DNA of 64,000 nt, from contig NZ_JAINVZ010000012.1 in NCBI RefSeq assembly GCF_019890615.1, positions 1-64,000 of the forward strand. Direction: 5' to 3'. This DNA is from Streptantibioticus parmotrematis (GTDB lineage Bacteria > Actinomycetota > Actinomycetes > Streptomycetales > Streptomycetaceae). Positions 46,921-55,054 of the stretch are shown piece after piece. The notes beneath the pieces are model-generated. The model was not told the DNA's origin. It saw nothing but the letters and a program-made list of their open reading frames with translations, and made no database searches. The position numbers and the translations under genes were made by a program. Positions within the stretch are counted from its first letter, which is position 1. The number at the start of each line of letters is the position of its first letter.

Positions 46921-48906
46921 GTGGAGTTCGGTCTGCTCGGCCCGATCACGGTGCTCACCGGGTCGGGGGAGGTCCCGCTGGGCTCCGCCAAGCGCCGCAC
47001 CGTGCTGGCGTCGCTGCTGCTGCGGCCCAACACGGCTGTCTCCGTGGGCCAGTTGACCGAGACGCTGTGGGGCGACGAGCCGCCCGAGCACGCCCGCACG
47101 GTCATCCAGGGCCACGTCTCGCGGCTGCGCGCGGTGCTGACCGCCTCCGGCGCCGACGCGTACGGGATCGAACTCGCCACGCTCTCCTCGGCGTACGCGC
47201 TGCGGCTGCCGGAGGAGCTGATCGACGCGCACCGGTTCGCCGAACTCGTCACACTGGCGCGCCGTCAGCACTCCGCGCAGGACGCGGTGTTGCTGCTGCG
47301 CGAGGCGCTCGACCTGTGGCGCGGGCCCGCGTTGACGGGTGTCGTGACGACGCCCTCGCTGGGAGCCGCTGCGCACGCGCTGGAGCAGCAGCGGCTGACC
47401 GCGGTCGAGGCGCTGGGCGAATCGCTGTGCGCGCTGGGCGAGTTCGACCGCGCGGCGCAGGCGCTGCGGGCGGAGGCGGTGGCACACCCGATGCGGGAGG
47501 CGCTGATCGCGGCACTGATGGGGGCGTTGTTCCGGTCGGGGCGGCAGTCGGAGGCGATCGACTGGTTCCACCGCACGCGGCGGCTGCTGGCGGACGAACT
47601 GGGGATCGACCCGGGGGAGCGGCTCAGGAGGGTCTACGGGGAGATTCTGCGGGCGGAGGAGGAGCGGGCGGGGGCGGAGGGGGTCGCGGTTGCGGTTGCC
47701 GTTGCGGAGGTCGGATCGGGGGAGGGGCTTGCGGAGGTCGGATCGGGGGGCGGGGCTTCGGGGGACGAGGTCCCGGAGGTTGGATCGCGGGACGGGGTCG
47801 CTGGGGGCGAGGTGACGGAGGTCCGATCGGGGGGCGAGATCGCTGGGGATGCGGTGACGGAGGTTGGATCGCGGGGTGGGGTGGCGGACGTAGCCGCCTC
47901 GTACGTTCCGCGTGAGCCGGCGGCTCCCGTCGTGCCGCTCGCGCGGACCATCCCGTACCCCCTGAACCTACTGCCGCGGCTCCCCCACCCCTTCACCGGC
48001 CGCCGGGCCGAACTCGCCGTGCTGGACCGCCTCGCCGGGCTGGCCGAGCCCGCGCCGCCGTCCCCGTTGATCCTGCTGACCGGGCCCGCGGGCTCCGGCA
48101 CGTCCGCGCTGGCCACGTACTGGGCGCACACCCGCGCCGACGCCTTCCCCGACGGCGTGCTGTACGCCGACCTGTCCACGCCGGACGCCCAACCCCCGTC
48201 CGTCCTGCGGGACTTCCTGCTCACCCTCGGCGTCCCGCCCGACCGCCTGCCGGGTTCGGTCCCCGGCGCCGCCGCGCTCCTGCGCTCCCTGACCGCGGGC
48301 CGCCGCCTGCTCACCGTGCTCGACGGCGCCGCCGACTCCGCGCACGTGCGCCCCCTGCTGTCGGCTGGCGGCGGCTGCGTGACGCTGGTGACCGGCCACG
48401 TCCGCCTCGACGGCCTGATCGTCTCCGAGAACGCGTCACTCCTCCCGCTGCCACCCCTGCCCGGGCCCGACGCCCTCGACCTGCTCGCCGCCCTCCTGGG
48501 CCCCGACCGCACCGCCGCCGAGCCCGACGCGACCCGCGAACTCGCCCTCCTCTGCGACCACTTGCCGCTCGCCCTGCGCGTCGCCGCCACCCGGCTGCGC
48601 GCCCACCCGGCCCACCCGCTCGCCGACCTCGTCACGGAACTACACGACGCATCACGGCGGTTGGAGCTGCTGTCGCTGGAGGACGTCGGCGTGACCGGCG
48701 CCCTCGCACCCGCCCTCGCCCGGCTCTCCCCGGCCGACGCGGACCTGCTGCGCGCCCTCTCCACCGGTGAGGCCCGCCACGCGGACCCCGCCGCGCTCGA
48801 CCGGCTGGCCGCGCTCCACCTCGTACACCGCACGCCCGAGGGCGACCGCGCCGTGCCGCCCCTCGTACGGCTGCACGCGCGCGGGCCGTCCGGGGCGGCC
48901 CGTTAG
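46921..48906 (+). CDS. SARP-type regulator with NB-ARC-like domain
   Basis: This 661-aa AfsR-like regulator has an OmpR-type winged helix (about 1-95), a bacterial transcriptional activator domain (BTAD, 100-245), a repeat linker and an NTPase-like domain (from about 355). No TPR region follows. In the linker, a 42-bp DNA repeat (starts at 47734, 47776, 47818 and 47860, with a shorter unit at 47707) gives variants of EVGSGGGASGDEVP. The P-loop reads GPAGSGTSAL, with Thr in place of the usual Lys, so ATP hydrolysis may be lost. GTG at 46921. Its targets are unknown. Confidence 0.9.
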   Translation: MEFGLLGPITVLTGSGEVPLGSAKRRTVLASLLLRPNTAVSVGQLTETLWGDEPPEHARTVIQGHVSRLRAVLTASGADAYGIELATLSSAYALRLPEELIDAHRFAELVTLARRQHSAQDAVLLLREALDLWRGPALTGVVTTPSLGAAAHALEQQRLTAVEALGESLCALGEFDRAAQALRAEAVAHPMREALIAALMGALFRSGRQSEAIDWFHRTRRLLADELGIDPGERLRRVYGEILRAEEERAGAEGVAVAVAVAEVGSGEGLAEVGSGGGASGDEVPEVGSRDGVAGGEVTEVRSGGEIAGDAVTEVGSRGGVADVAASYVPREPAAPVVPLARTIPYPLNLLPRLPHPFTGRRAELAVLDRLAGLAEPAPPSPLILLTGPAGSGTSALATYWAHTRADAFPDGVLYADLSTPDAQPPSVLRDFLLTLGVPPDRLPGSVPGAAALLRSLTAGRRLLTVLDGAADSAHVRPLLSAGGGCVTLVTGHVRLDGLIVSENASLLPLPPLPGPDALDLLAALLGPDRTAAEPDATRELALLCDHLPLALRVAATRLRAHPAHPLADLVTELHDASRRLELLSLEDVGVTGALAPALARLSPADADLLRALSTGEARHADPAALDRLAALHLVHRTPEGDRAVPPLVRLHARGPSGAAR

Positions 48907-49052
48907 CCATCCGTTAGGGGCGTTCCCCGGCGGCGTTAGCGGAACGCCAGCCCGCCCGGGCAGAGTCTTCATCAGGAAAGAAACCTGCTGAACACCGCGT
49001 GGAGCGACTGACCACCGCACGAAGCCGCGCGCACCTTTTCGGGGAGAACACC

Positions 49053-49769
49053 ATGCCGAAGTCCGCCTCCGCCCGCCTGATCACCCTCGCGACCGTCACC
49101 GCGGCCGCCGCGCTGTCCCTGACCGCCTGCGCGGGCGGAGGCGGCGTCAAGGCCAGCGGCCCCGGCGTCTCGGTGGCGCCCTCCGCGTCCACCCAGTCGA
49201 CCGGCCCCACCACGACGGGTACGGGCACCACCGGTACCGGCGGCACCACGGCCAGCGACACCGCGGACCGCACGACCACGGTGAAGCCGGGCCAGGGCAG
49301 CGCCCCTTCCCGTAGCCACACGGGCACGGGAACGACCTCGGCCTCCGGCCTCGCCACCTGCGGCACCTCGTCCATCCGCGTCACCGTGCAGCGGGTCACC
49401 CGTCCCATCAACCACGTCGTGCTCCAGGCGACCAACACCTCGTCGCGCGCCTGCGCGCTGTACGGCTACCCGGACCTGAAGTTCAGCGAGCACCAGCAGG
49501 CCGTCACCGCCGTGATGGACGGCAGCCAGCCGCAGGCGGTCGTCACGCTCGCCCCCGGCGCGAGCGGCTACGCGTCCGTCATGACCGAGGGCGAGGACAC
49601 CTACCCGACCGAGCGGGTCTCGGTCATCGGCGTCTACCTCCAGGACCGCTCGGGCGCCGCGGGCGGCCGCCTCGACGCGAAGGTCCCCGGCGCGCCGCTG
49701 TACGTGGAGGAGGAAGGCGCGGCCGTCTCGTACTGGCAGCCCACCCTGAGCGACGCGCTGACCTGGTAG
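49053..49769 (+). CDS. DUF4232-domain lipoprotein
   Basis: This 238-aa exported lipoprotein has a signal peptide ending in the lipobox LTAC with Cys26. A Thr/Gly/Ser-rich linker (about 30-105) leads to a C-terminal DUF4232 domain (110-235) with two Cys residues (ATCGTSS and RACALYGYPDL), probably a disulfide. The function of the family is unknown. The ATG at 49053 has GGGGAG upstream. Confidence 0.9.
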   Translation: MPKSASARLITLATVTAAAALSLTACAGGGGVKASGPGVSVAPSASTQSTGPTTTGTGTTGTGGTTASDTADRTTTVKPGQGSAPSRSHTGTGTTSASGLATCGTSSIRVTVQRVTRPINHVVLQATNTSSRACALYGYPDLKFSEHQQAVTAVMDGSQPQAVVTLAPGASGYASVMTEGEDTYPTERVSVIGVYLQDRSGAAGGRLDAKVPGAPLYVEEEGAAVSYWQPTLSDALTW

Positions 49770-49783
49770 CCCCCGCCCGTCAC

Positions 49784-49823
49784 GAAGGCCTCAGCGACCG
49801 CCGTTCTCCCCGCTGAGGCCTTC
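49784..49823. terminator. Bidirectional terminator
   Basis: A perfect 12-bp stem, GAAGGCCTCAGC paired with GCTGAGGCCTTC, with a 16-nt loop separates the two convergent genes. Confidence 0.85.
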
Positions 49824-49874
49824 AAGCCGTTCCAGGCCAGGCGCGCAGCGCGTTCCTCCGACCACATCGGAAGC

Positions 49875-51719
49875 TCACTCGGCGTCCATCCCCGCCAACA
49901 CCAGCGGGAGCCTGCTCGCGCCGCCTTCCACCACCCGGACCGGTACGCCCCAGTCCTGCTGGTGGACGTGGCACGCGGGATATTCGTTGGCCGGGTCGTC
50001 GTCGCAGGACGCGGCCATCGCGGAGACGTGCAGGACGCCCTCGCCGACCTCCGCGTTCAGCGTCAGCTCGCGCGTCAGGTCGGTGCCCGTTCCCTCGCCG
50101 GAGGCGAGCAGCTCCGGCGGCGTCGAGCTGACCAGCAGGCGGGTCGAGGGGCCGTAGCGGGTGTCGAGCTTCTGCCCGGCCGGCGCGCTGAAGACCACGT
50201 CCAGCCGCAGCGCCCCCGGCGCCACGTCCGTCGCGGGCCGTTGCGTGCGGTGCGCGGCGGACTCCACCCGTACCGCCTCCTCCGGCAGCCGCAGCCGGGT
50301 CAGCCGGTGCCGCGCGGACTCGACCACGACCACGTCGCCCTCGACGACGACCGCGGCGGACGGCTCGCGCAGGTCCGTCGCCAGCGTCGTCACCTCGTCG
50401 GACGCCGGGTCGTAGCGGCGCAGCGCGTGGTTGTAGGTGTCGCTCACCGCGACCGACCCGTCCGGCAGCGCGGTCACCCCCAACGGGTGCTGGAGCAATG
50501 CCTGTTCCGCCGCGCCGTCCCGGTGGCCGAAGTCGAACAGCCCGGTGCCGACCGCCGTACGGATCTCGTAGCCGTCGTCCGCCTTCGCCACGTACCGCAG
50601 CGCCGAGGTCTCGGAGTCGGCGACCCACAACCGCGTCCCCGCCGCCGCGAGCCCGGACGGCTGGGCGAACCACGCCTCTCGCGCCGGACCGTCCACCAGG
50701 CCCTCGTTGGTGGTGCCCGCCGCCACCGCGACCGTCCCGGCGGCCGGGTCGTACGCCCACAGCTGGTGCGTGCCCGCCATCGCGATCCACACCCGCTCGT
50801 CCCACCACGCCACGTCCCACGGCGAGGACAGGTCCACCTCGCGGGCCGGGCCGGAGGTCGGCGACCCCTGCCACCACTGCCTTCCGGTCCCGGCGAGCGT
50901 CGTCACCTCACCCGTGGCGAGGTCCACCCGGCGCAGCGCGTGGTTGACCGTGTCGGCGACCACCACCGAGCCGTCCGGCAGCAGTGCCAGCCCCTGCGGC
51001 TCGCTGAAGCGCGCGGTGTCCGCCGGGCCGTCGGCGAAGCCGCGCGTCCCCGAACCGATCCCCCGCACGACGGTCTCGCCGTCCGCGTCCAGTTCGACGA
51101 GGGCGTGCCGGGTGGAGTCGGAGACCAGGAAGGTGCCGCCGGGCAGGGCGAGCGCCTTGCCGGGGAAGCGCAGGCTGGTCGGCTGCGGCTCCGGCGGCAC
51201 GTACGGGCCGTCGCCGCGCCGCAGCGTGCCCTTCGCGGCGTGTTCCGCCTCCAGCTCCTCGACCAGCTTCTCGATGGCGTGCGCGTGGCCCTCGCCCGCG
51301 TGCTGGGCGACGACGTAGCCCTCGGGGTCGATGACGACGAGCGTGGGCCAGGCGCGGACCGCGTACTGCTTCCAGGTGGCCAGCTCCGGGTCGTCCAGTA
51401 CGGGGTGGTGCACCCCGTAGCGCTCGACCGCGTCGACGACGGCGGCGTGGTCGGCCTCGTGCACGAACTTCGGCGAGTGCACGCCGACGATCACCACGGT
51501 GTCGCGGTGCCGCTCCTCCAGCTCCCGCAGCTCGTCCAGGACGTGCAGGCAGTTGATGCAGCAGAACGTCCAGAAGTCCAGAACGACGATCGACCCGCGC
51601 AGTTCGCCCAGGCTCAGCTGCTTGCCGCCGGTGTTGAGCCAGCCGCCGGCGCCGGTCAGCTCGGGGGCGCGCACGCGGGCGCGGGACGGGCGGGGGGTGC
51701 CGGGCGAGACGTCGTTCAT
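49875..51719 (-). CDS. Thioredoxin-like/NHL-repeat protein
   Basis: This 614-aa protein has an N-terminal thioredoxin-like domain (about 20-160) with WTFCCINCLH, a CxxC redox site of the TlpA/DipZ type. A six-bladed NHL beta-propeller follows (175-490; recurring phrases such as PQGLALLPDGSVVVADTVNH and PLGVTALPDGSVAVSDTYNH). The C-terminal domain (500-614) is of the kind seen in DipZ-like proteins. No signal peptide is visible, so it is probably cytosolic. The ATG at 51719 is the start. Confidence 0.9.
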   Translation of the reverse strand: MNDVSPGTPRPSRARVRAPELTGAGGWLNTGGKQLSLGELRGSIVVLDFWTFCCINCLHVLDELRELEERHRDTVVIVGVHSPKFVHEADHAAVVDAVERYGVHHPVLDDPELATWKQYAVRAWPTLVVIDPEGYVVAQHAGEGHAHAIEKLVEELEAEHAAKGTLRRGDGPYVPPEPQPTSLRFPGKALALPGGTFLVSDSTRHALVELDADGETVVRGIGSGTRGFADGPADTARFSEPQGLALLPDGSVVVADTVNHALRRVDLATGEVTTLAGTGRQWWQGSPTSGPAREVDLSSPWDVAWWDERVWIAMAGTHQLWAYDPAAGTVAVAAGTTNEGLVDGPAREAWFAQPSGLAAAGTRLWVADSETSALRYVAKADDGYEIRTAVGTGLFDFGHRDGAAEQALLQHPLGVTALPDGSVAVSDTYNHALRRYDPASDEVTTLATDLREPSAAVVVEGDVVVVESARHRLTRLRLPEEAVRVESAAHRTQRPATDVAPGALRLDVVFSAPAGQKLDTRYGPSTRLLVSSTPPELLASGEGTGTDLTRELTLNAEVGEGVLHVSAMAASCDDDPANEYPACHVHQQDWGVPVRVVEGGASRLPLVLAGMDAE

Positions 51720-51853
51720 GCCCACAAGGGTGCCACCCGCGGTAACCTCCCCGCCCCCGCCCCGCCCCGCCCTGTGAGCGACGCCACGCGGCTGCGGGTC
51801 GGGGTGGGTACGCGGTGAGCGCGGCGGGCGGCGCGGTCGGGAGGGGCGCGTGC

Positions 51854-52195
51854 TCAGCCGCGTATGGCGGCGGCGCGCCGCTCCACCTCGTCGACGAACC
51901 AGGGCGGGACCTCCCCGGTGGCCCGCAGATGCCGCCGTTCCTCCGCCGACAGCCGCTCGGCCGCCTCGTCGACCGCCAGGGCGTAGTCCATCTTCCGGTC
52001 GCTCATCGCGGAACGCCGCACGTCCCCGCCGAGCCCCGTCGAGGTCGGCCCTCCTCCTCCGGCCCGCGCGGAGGCGAGCACGCTGAACCACCCGAAGAAC
52101 CCGAGCTTGCGGCTGCGTTTGTCGACGTGATCCCGCACAGCGAGCCAGCACAGCCGCTCGTCGGTGACATTGGGCACCCGCTGGTTGTCCCCCAT
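51854..52195 (-). CDS. Conserved hypothetical protein
   Basis: This is a 113-aa soluble protein (MGDNQRVPNVTDERLCWLAV at the start) rich in charged residues, with a central GFFGWFSVLASAR segment and a C-terminal helical region (LSAEERRHLRATGEVPPWFVDEVERRAAAIRG region). I do not recognise a named domain. ATG at 52195 has GGGGAG upstream. Codon bias is good for the host, supporting a real gene. Confidence 0.75.
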   Translation of the reverse strand: MGDNQRVPNVTDERLCWLAVRDHVDKRSRKLGFFGWFSVLASARAGGGGPTSTGLGGDVRRSAMSDRKMDYALAVDEAAERLSAEERRHLRATGEVPPWFVDEVERRAAAIRG

Positions 52196-52408
52196 GGCCG
52201 TCTCCCCCCGGTAGGCCGGGCACACGACGCGTGCGCCCAATGGGAACTGTACGACGGGTAGTTGACGGGGGAACGGGAGCCGGGCGGGCAGGGCGGAGTT
52301 CGACTCCGCCGATAACGAAGCAGCTCAGCAGCGCGCGGGCCACCTGGGGCGGTGCGGTCGGGGGGCGCACTCAAGCCATCGCCGCCGTCACGCGGCCATG
52401 ATGTGGTC

Positions 52409-52813
52409 ATGACGCCCACGTCCTCCGAACGCCCGTCCCGTCGCCGTTGGCGCTTACCGGAGCCGCCCCTGACCACCGACGACATAGGTGTGGCCGCCCT
52501 GCTGTTCCTGTTCGAGGCGTTCGTCTACGTGGGCCGGATGATCGGTTACGGGATGACGCCGGATCCCGACGGGAGCGGCGCGGAGGATCACGCCGCCGCG
52601 GTGTGGACCGCGTGGTTCCTGGCCGCGTCGCTCCTCTTCACCGCGGTCGCCGCGTTCTTCAGGGCCAGATTCTGCGCGGTGAGCCAGGCGTTCGCCGTGG
52701 CGATGCTGACGATCTTCCTGGCCGCGTCGCTCCACACCCCGCAGCAGCCCCACCCGCAACCACCGCCGGTCATCTATTCCCCGTGCTACAGCGGCAGTGG
52801 GACGTGCCATTGA
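52409..52813 (+). CDS. Small membrane protein with a TTA codon
   Basis: This 134-aa protein has three hydrophobic segments (DDIGVAALLFLFEAFVYVG, AVWTAWFLAASLLFTAVAAFF and AFAVAMLTIFLAASL) and a Pro/Cys-containing tail. Residue 16 is encoded by TTA (52454-52456), the rare leucine codon read by bldA tRNA in Streptomyces, so translation may be developmentally limited. The family is not recognised. ATG at 52409. Confidence 0.75.
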   Translation: MTPTSSERPSRRRWRLPEPPLTTDDIGVAALLFLFEAFVYVGRMIGYGMTPDPDGSGAEDHAAAVWTAWFLAASLLFTAVAAFFRARFCAVSQAFAVAMLTIFLAASLHTPQQPHPQPPPVIYSPCYSGSGTCH

Positions 52814-53121
52814 GGTGGGTGCCCAGGAGAGACCCGTCAAGTGGGCAGGCCGGGCTTCCCATCAACCCCATCACGGACGCACGGTGACAGGACTGGACTC
52901 CTTCGAGTCTGTCCTTCCCAGCGCGCTGCGCGTCGCGTGTGCGGTCGGCCCCCGTGCTGGCTGGCAGGGGCTCCATCGGCTCATCCTGTCCTTGTACCGC
53001 CTGCCCGGACGTGAGCGCCGTCGTGGCCCGTGTCTCGTCACGCTGACGCGAATCGTTCCGGCCCGCGCCCGCCTCTGGAGCGTTCTGAGATCCTGGAGGC
53101 CGATCGAGAGGGGCCGCGGGC
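52814..53121. other. Intergenic region before the Nudix gene
   Basis: 308 bp without a convincing gene. The base composition is less GC-rich than the core genes. I see no hairpin or repeat that stands out. Confidence 0.5.
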
Positions 53122-53655
53122 ATGGAGTGGAAGACCCATGGCGAGCGACAGATCTACACCAACAAGTGGGTGAATCTGTGTCTGGTCGACGTTCAACAGC
53201 CTGACGGACACCGATGGGAGTACCACGTTGTGCGTCTGCGGCATCTGGCCGTGGCCGCCGTGGTCAACGACCGCCGAGAGGTCCTGATGATGTGGCGGCA
53301 CCGCTTCATCACCGACTCCTGGGCGTGGGAGCTGCCCATGGGCCTGGTCGAGGAAGGCGAGACTCCGGAGGAGGCGGCGGCCCGCGAGGTCCTGGAGGAG
53401 ACGGGCTGGCGACCCGGCCCCGTCAAGCCCCTGATCTATGCCGAGCCCGCCAACGGCATCACCGACTCACAGCACCACGTCTTCCGAGCGGACGGCGCGA
53501 CCTACGCAGGACCGCCCACGGAGAGGAACGAGTCCGACCGCATCGAGTGGGTTCCCCTCTCCGCGGTCCGGGGGATGATCGACCGTCGCGAGATCGTGAG
53601 CAGTGGCTCGCTCGTGGGTCTCCTGTACCTGCTCATGGACGAGGCGTTCCACTGA
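53122..53655 (+). CDS. Nudix hydrolase
   Basis: This 177-aa protein carries a complete Nudix box (GLVEEGETPEEAAAREVLEE followed by TGW; pattern Gx5Ex7REUxEExGU) at about residues 74-96. The fold resembles ADP-ribose pyrophosphatases. It lies 240 bp left of attL, outside the present AICE, next to a truncated regulator. pSAM2 encodes a Nudix-motif immunity protein, Pif, so this gene may descend from an older element. The substrate is unknown. Confidence 0.9.
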   Translation: MEWKTHGERQIYTNKWVNLCLVDVQQPDGHRWEYHVVRLRHLAVAAVVNDRREVLMMWRHRFITDSWAWELPMGLVEEGETPEEAAAREVLEETGWRPGPVKPLIYAEPANGITDSQHHVFRADGATYAGPPTERNESDRIEWVPLSAVRGMIDRREIVSSGSLVGLLYLLMDEAFH

Positions 53656-53839
53656 CTGGCGGGAGGAGCTCCCGGAGCCGCGCCTCGAAGGCCAGGGCTG
53701 AGGGGTCTCGCCTGTACGGGGCCAACTGGCCGTAGAACTCTCTGAGGTGACCCGATACCCGCTCGGACACCACGGCCGAAGCCGATTCGAGCGCTTCCGC
53801 GGCGGTGTGACAAGCCTGGTCGAGCTTGCCGTACTTCCC
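53633..53839 (-). pseudogene. 3' remnant of a probable XRE/TPR regulator
   Basis: The minus frame encodes GKYGKLDQACHTAAEALESA followed by SAVVSERVSGHLREFYGQLA and ends with a stop at 53633-53635. This resembles the C-terminal TPR part of actinobacterial XRE-type regulators (DQA...AL...S.R...L..L.P). No start or HTH exists upstream: the frame runs into the tRNA-Arg terminator at 53855. It overlaps the Nudix gene end by 23 bp in convergent orientation. It is most likely debris of an earlier insertion. Confidence 0.6.
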
Positions 53840-53854
53840 TGCTGTCTGGCACGG

Positions 53855-53890
53855 CAAAGCCCCCTGCCGGGGATCCCGGAGGGGGCTTTG
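53855..53890 (-). terminator. Terminator left of attL (original tRNA-Arg terminator)
   Basis: CAAAGCCCCC (53855-53864) pairs with GGGGGCTTTG (53881-53890), with an inner CCGGG/CCCGG stem. It would have terminated tRNA-Arg before the AICE inserted. The element supplies an equivalent hairpin at 63144-63179. Confidence 0.8.
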
Positions 53891-53896
53891 ATCTGC

Positions 53897-53940
53897 TGTG
53901 CACTCGGCAGGATTCGAACCTGCAACCTTCTGATCCGTAG
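53897..53940. repeat. attL core
   Basis: The 44 bp are identical to 63185-63228. They carry the discriminator, T arm, variable region and 3' anticodon arm of tRNA-Arg but no 5' half, so this copy is not a functional tRNA. Confidence 0.93.
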
Positions 53941-54022
53941 CTAAACAGAGATCGGTCATCAGCGGTCATACAGGCGGTCGGAGGGGTGCTAGTAGGTACT
54001 GCTGGGTGTAGCCGGTTGCTGT

Positions 54023-54042
54023 GGTTGCTGTACTTCGCTGCT
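54023..54042 (+). repeat. AICE inner-end repeat, left copy
   Basis: GGTTGCTGTACTTCGCTGCT is identical to 63113-63132. It lies 83 bp inside attL. It is a probable integrase arm-binding site. Confidence 0.7.
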
Positions 54043-54105
54043 GTACCGCAACGGGCCGTGATCAACCCGCACCCTCCCGTCTTCCTATACCCACCACTCG
54101 CCCTT

Positions 54106-54255
54106 GCTCCCATCCCGTCCGCCGTCGACCCACACACCGTGGAGCGGGCGTGGTTCAGGGCGTCAAGGTGGAGCGCGCCACTGTACGAACGACCTTGACG
54201 CCCTGGGCCGCGTCTGCTCGGCTCTGCCTGGGTCGATGGTGGACGGGATGGGAGC
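54106..54255 (+). repeat. 150-bp dyad, possible single-strand origin or structured RNA
   Basis: Arms 54106-54169 and 54192-54255 pair about a centre at 54180.5 with a 22-nt loop. Outer blocks match at 25 of 27 positions (54106-54132 against 54229-54255). Inner blocks are perfect over 14 bp (54156-54169 against 54192-54205). Both outer mismatches, and most of those between the blocks, are G.T pairs in the + strand, so folding on that strand is preserved. Rolling-circle elements often carry such a folded single-strand origin. Confidence 0.7.
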
Positions 54256-54526
54256 TCCCCGCATCAGCCACGCTCGGCCGGTACTCGGCAACGGCGCCCC
54301 CTGCCATCCCGGAGTCGGCCGATCCCTCGCCGAAGGCACGTCCTTGACCTTGACGCTTCGTACGGTGCTCGACTCATGGCCCCGGCCCATCCTCGTGGGC
54401 GGGCGTAGGCGCAGCCGGGGCGGAGCGGGCCGGAGGCAGGAGCGTCGCCCCGAGCGGAGCCGGTAGCCCGCCCGGCGGAGCGGAGCGCAGCCGGGGCTTG
54501 ATGAGGTAGAGAAACCTGTAACAGCT

Positions 54527-55054
54527 CTACGGCTGGGGCGAGACGAAGCAAATCGCTTGGATAGCTTCGCCGTCGCCGAAGTGGTGAGTGGTCTCGCCGA
54601 TCCTGTTCCAGCCGAGCCGCTCGTATAGACGGATCGCGGCGGCGTCCTTCGTCATTACATCGAGGACCAAGCGGAGTTCGTTCGCCCGCGCATACCGCAT
54701 GGCCTCCTCCACAAGGCGCTTTCCGGTGGCGTTCTCCCGCGCCGCCCGAACCACGAACAGCCTCGCCAGAACGGCCACCCGAGCCTCGTCCTCTCCACTC
54801 TGTTCAATCCACAGAGAGACCGCGCCTTCCCCTCTCGGCTCCATCAGCGAGACGTGACCAGTGATCGAACCACCTGACTCGGATACCCAGGCAGCGAGCG
54901 TGTCCTCAGAGCTGAGCCAAGCCTGTGGCTCTTCGACGCCCTCCACCGGATAGCCATCGGTCTCGTGGACTTCGACCAAAGCCTTCGCAGCACCGGCCAG
55001 ATCAGTCGGTTCGAAAGGGCGCACGACGACGGAACTCACCTGACAAGTCCTCAC
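54527..55054 (-). CDS. GNAT-family N-acetyltransferase (AICE cargo)
   Basis: This 175-aa acetyltransferase has the acetyl-CoA motif A region LARLFVVRAARENATGKRLV and the C-terminal AIRLYERLGWNRIGET. It would acetylate an amine on a small molecule or protein; the substrate is not predictable. The GTG at 55054 overlaps the repressor stop in a GTGA arrangement, so it is co-transcribed with the repressor and subject to the same operators. Codon bias is less extreme than in core genes. Confidence 0.85.
   Translation of the reverse strand: MRTCQVSSVVVRPFEPTDLAGAAKALVEVHETDGYPVEGVEEPQAWLSSEDTLAAWVSESGGSITGHVSLMEPRGEGAVSLWIEQSGEDEARVAVLARLFVVRAARENATGKRLVEEAMRYARANELRLVLDVMTKDAAAIRLYERLGWNRIGETTHHFGDGEAIQAICFVSPQP

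Larger units (their letters stand above)
53941..54526. other. Left non-coding end of the AICE
   Basis: About 585 bp without a credible gene. It holds the 20-bp arm-type repeat (54023-54042) and the 150-bp dyad (54106-54255). A GGCGGAGC-rich segment lies at about 54395-54500. Confidence 0.7.

Noticed and set aside
43665-47252. A minus-strand open frame of 1195 codons
   Set aside because: It is the shadow of the acyl-CoA dehydrogenase, M18 peptidase and SARP genes, and its translation shows no domain.
47707-47887. CRISPR array
   Set aside because: The repeats have no unique spacers, stay in frame and encode a protein linker. No cas gene is present anywhere in the window.
53122-53655. Nudix gene as part of the present AICE
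   Set aside because: It lies outside the attL repeat, so it would not move with the element as now bounded.
53897-53940. A second tRNA-Arg gene at attL
   Set aside because: Only the 3' part is present. The 5' acceptor strand, D arm and half of the anticodon arm are missing.
54021-54466. Short + strand frames at the left end of the AICE
   Set aside because: They overlap the dyad and arm repeat, lack ribosome sites and have no codon bias.
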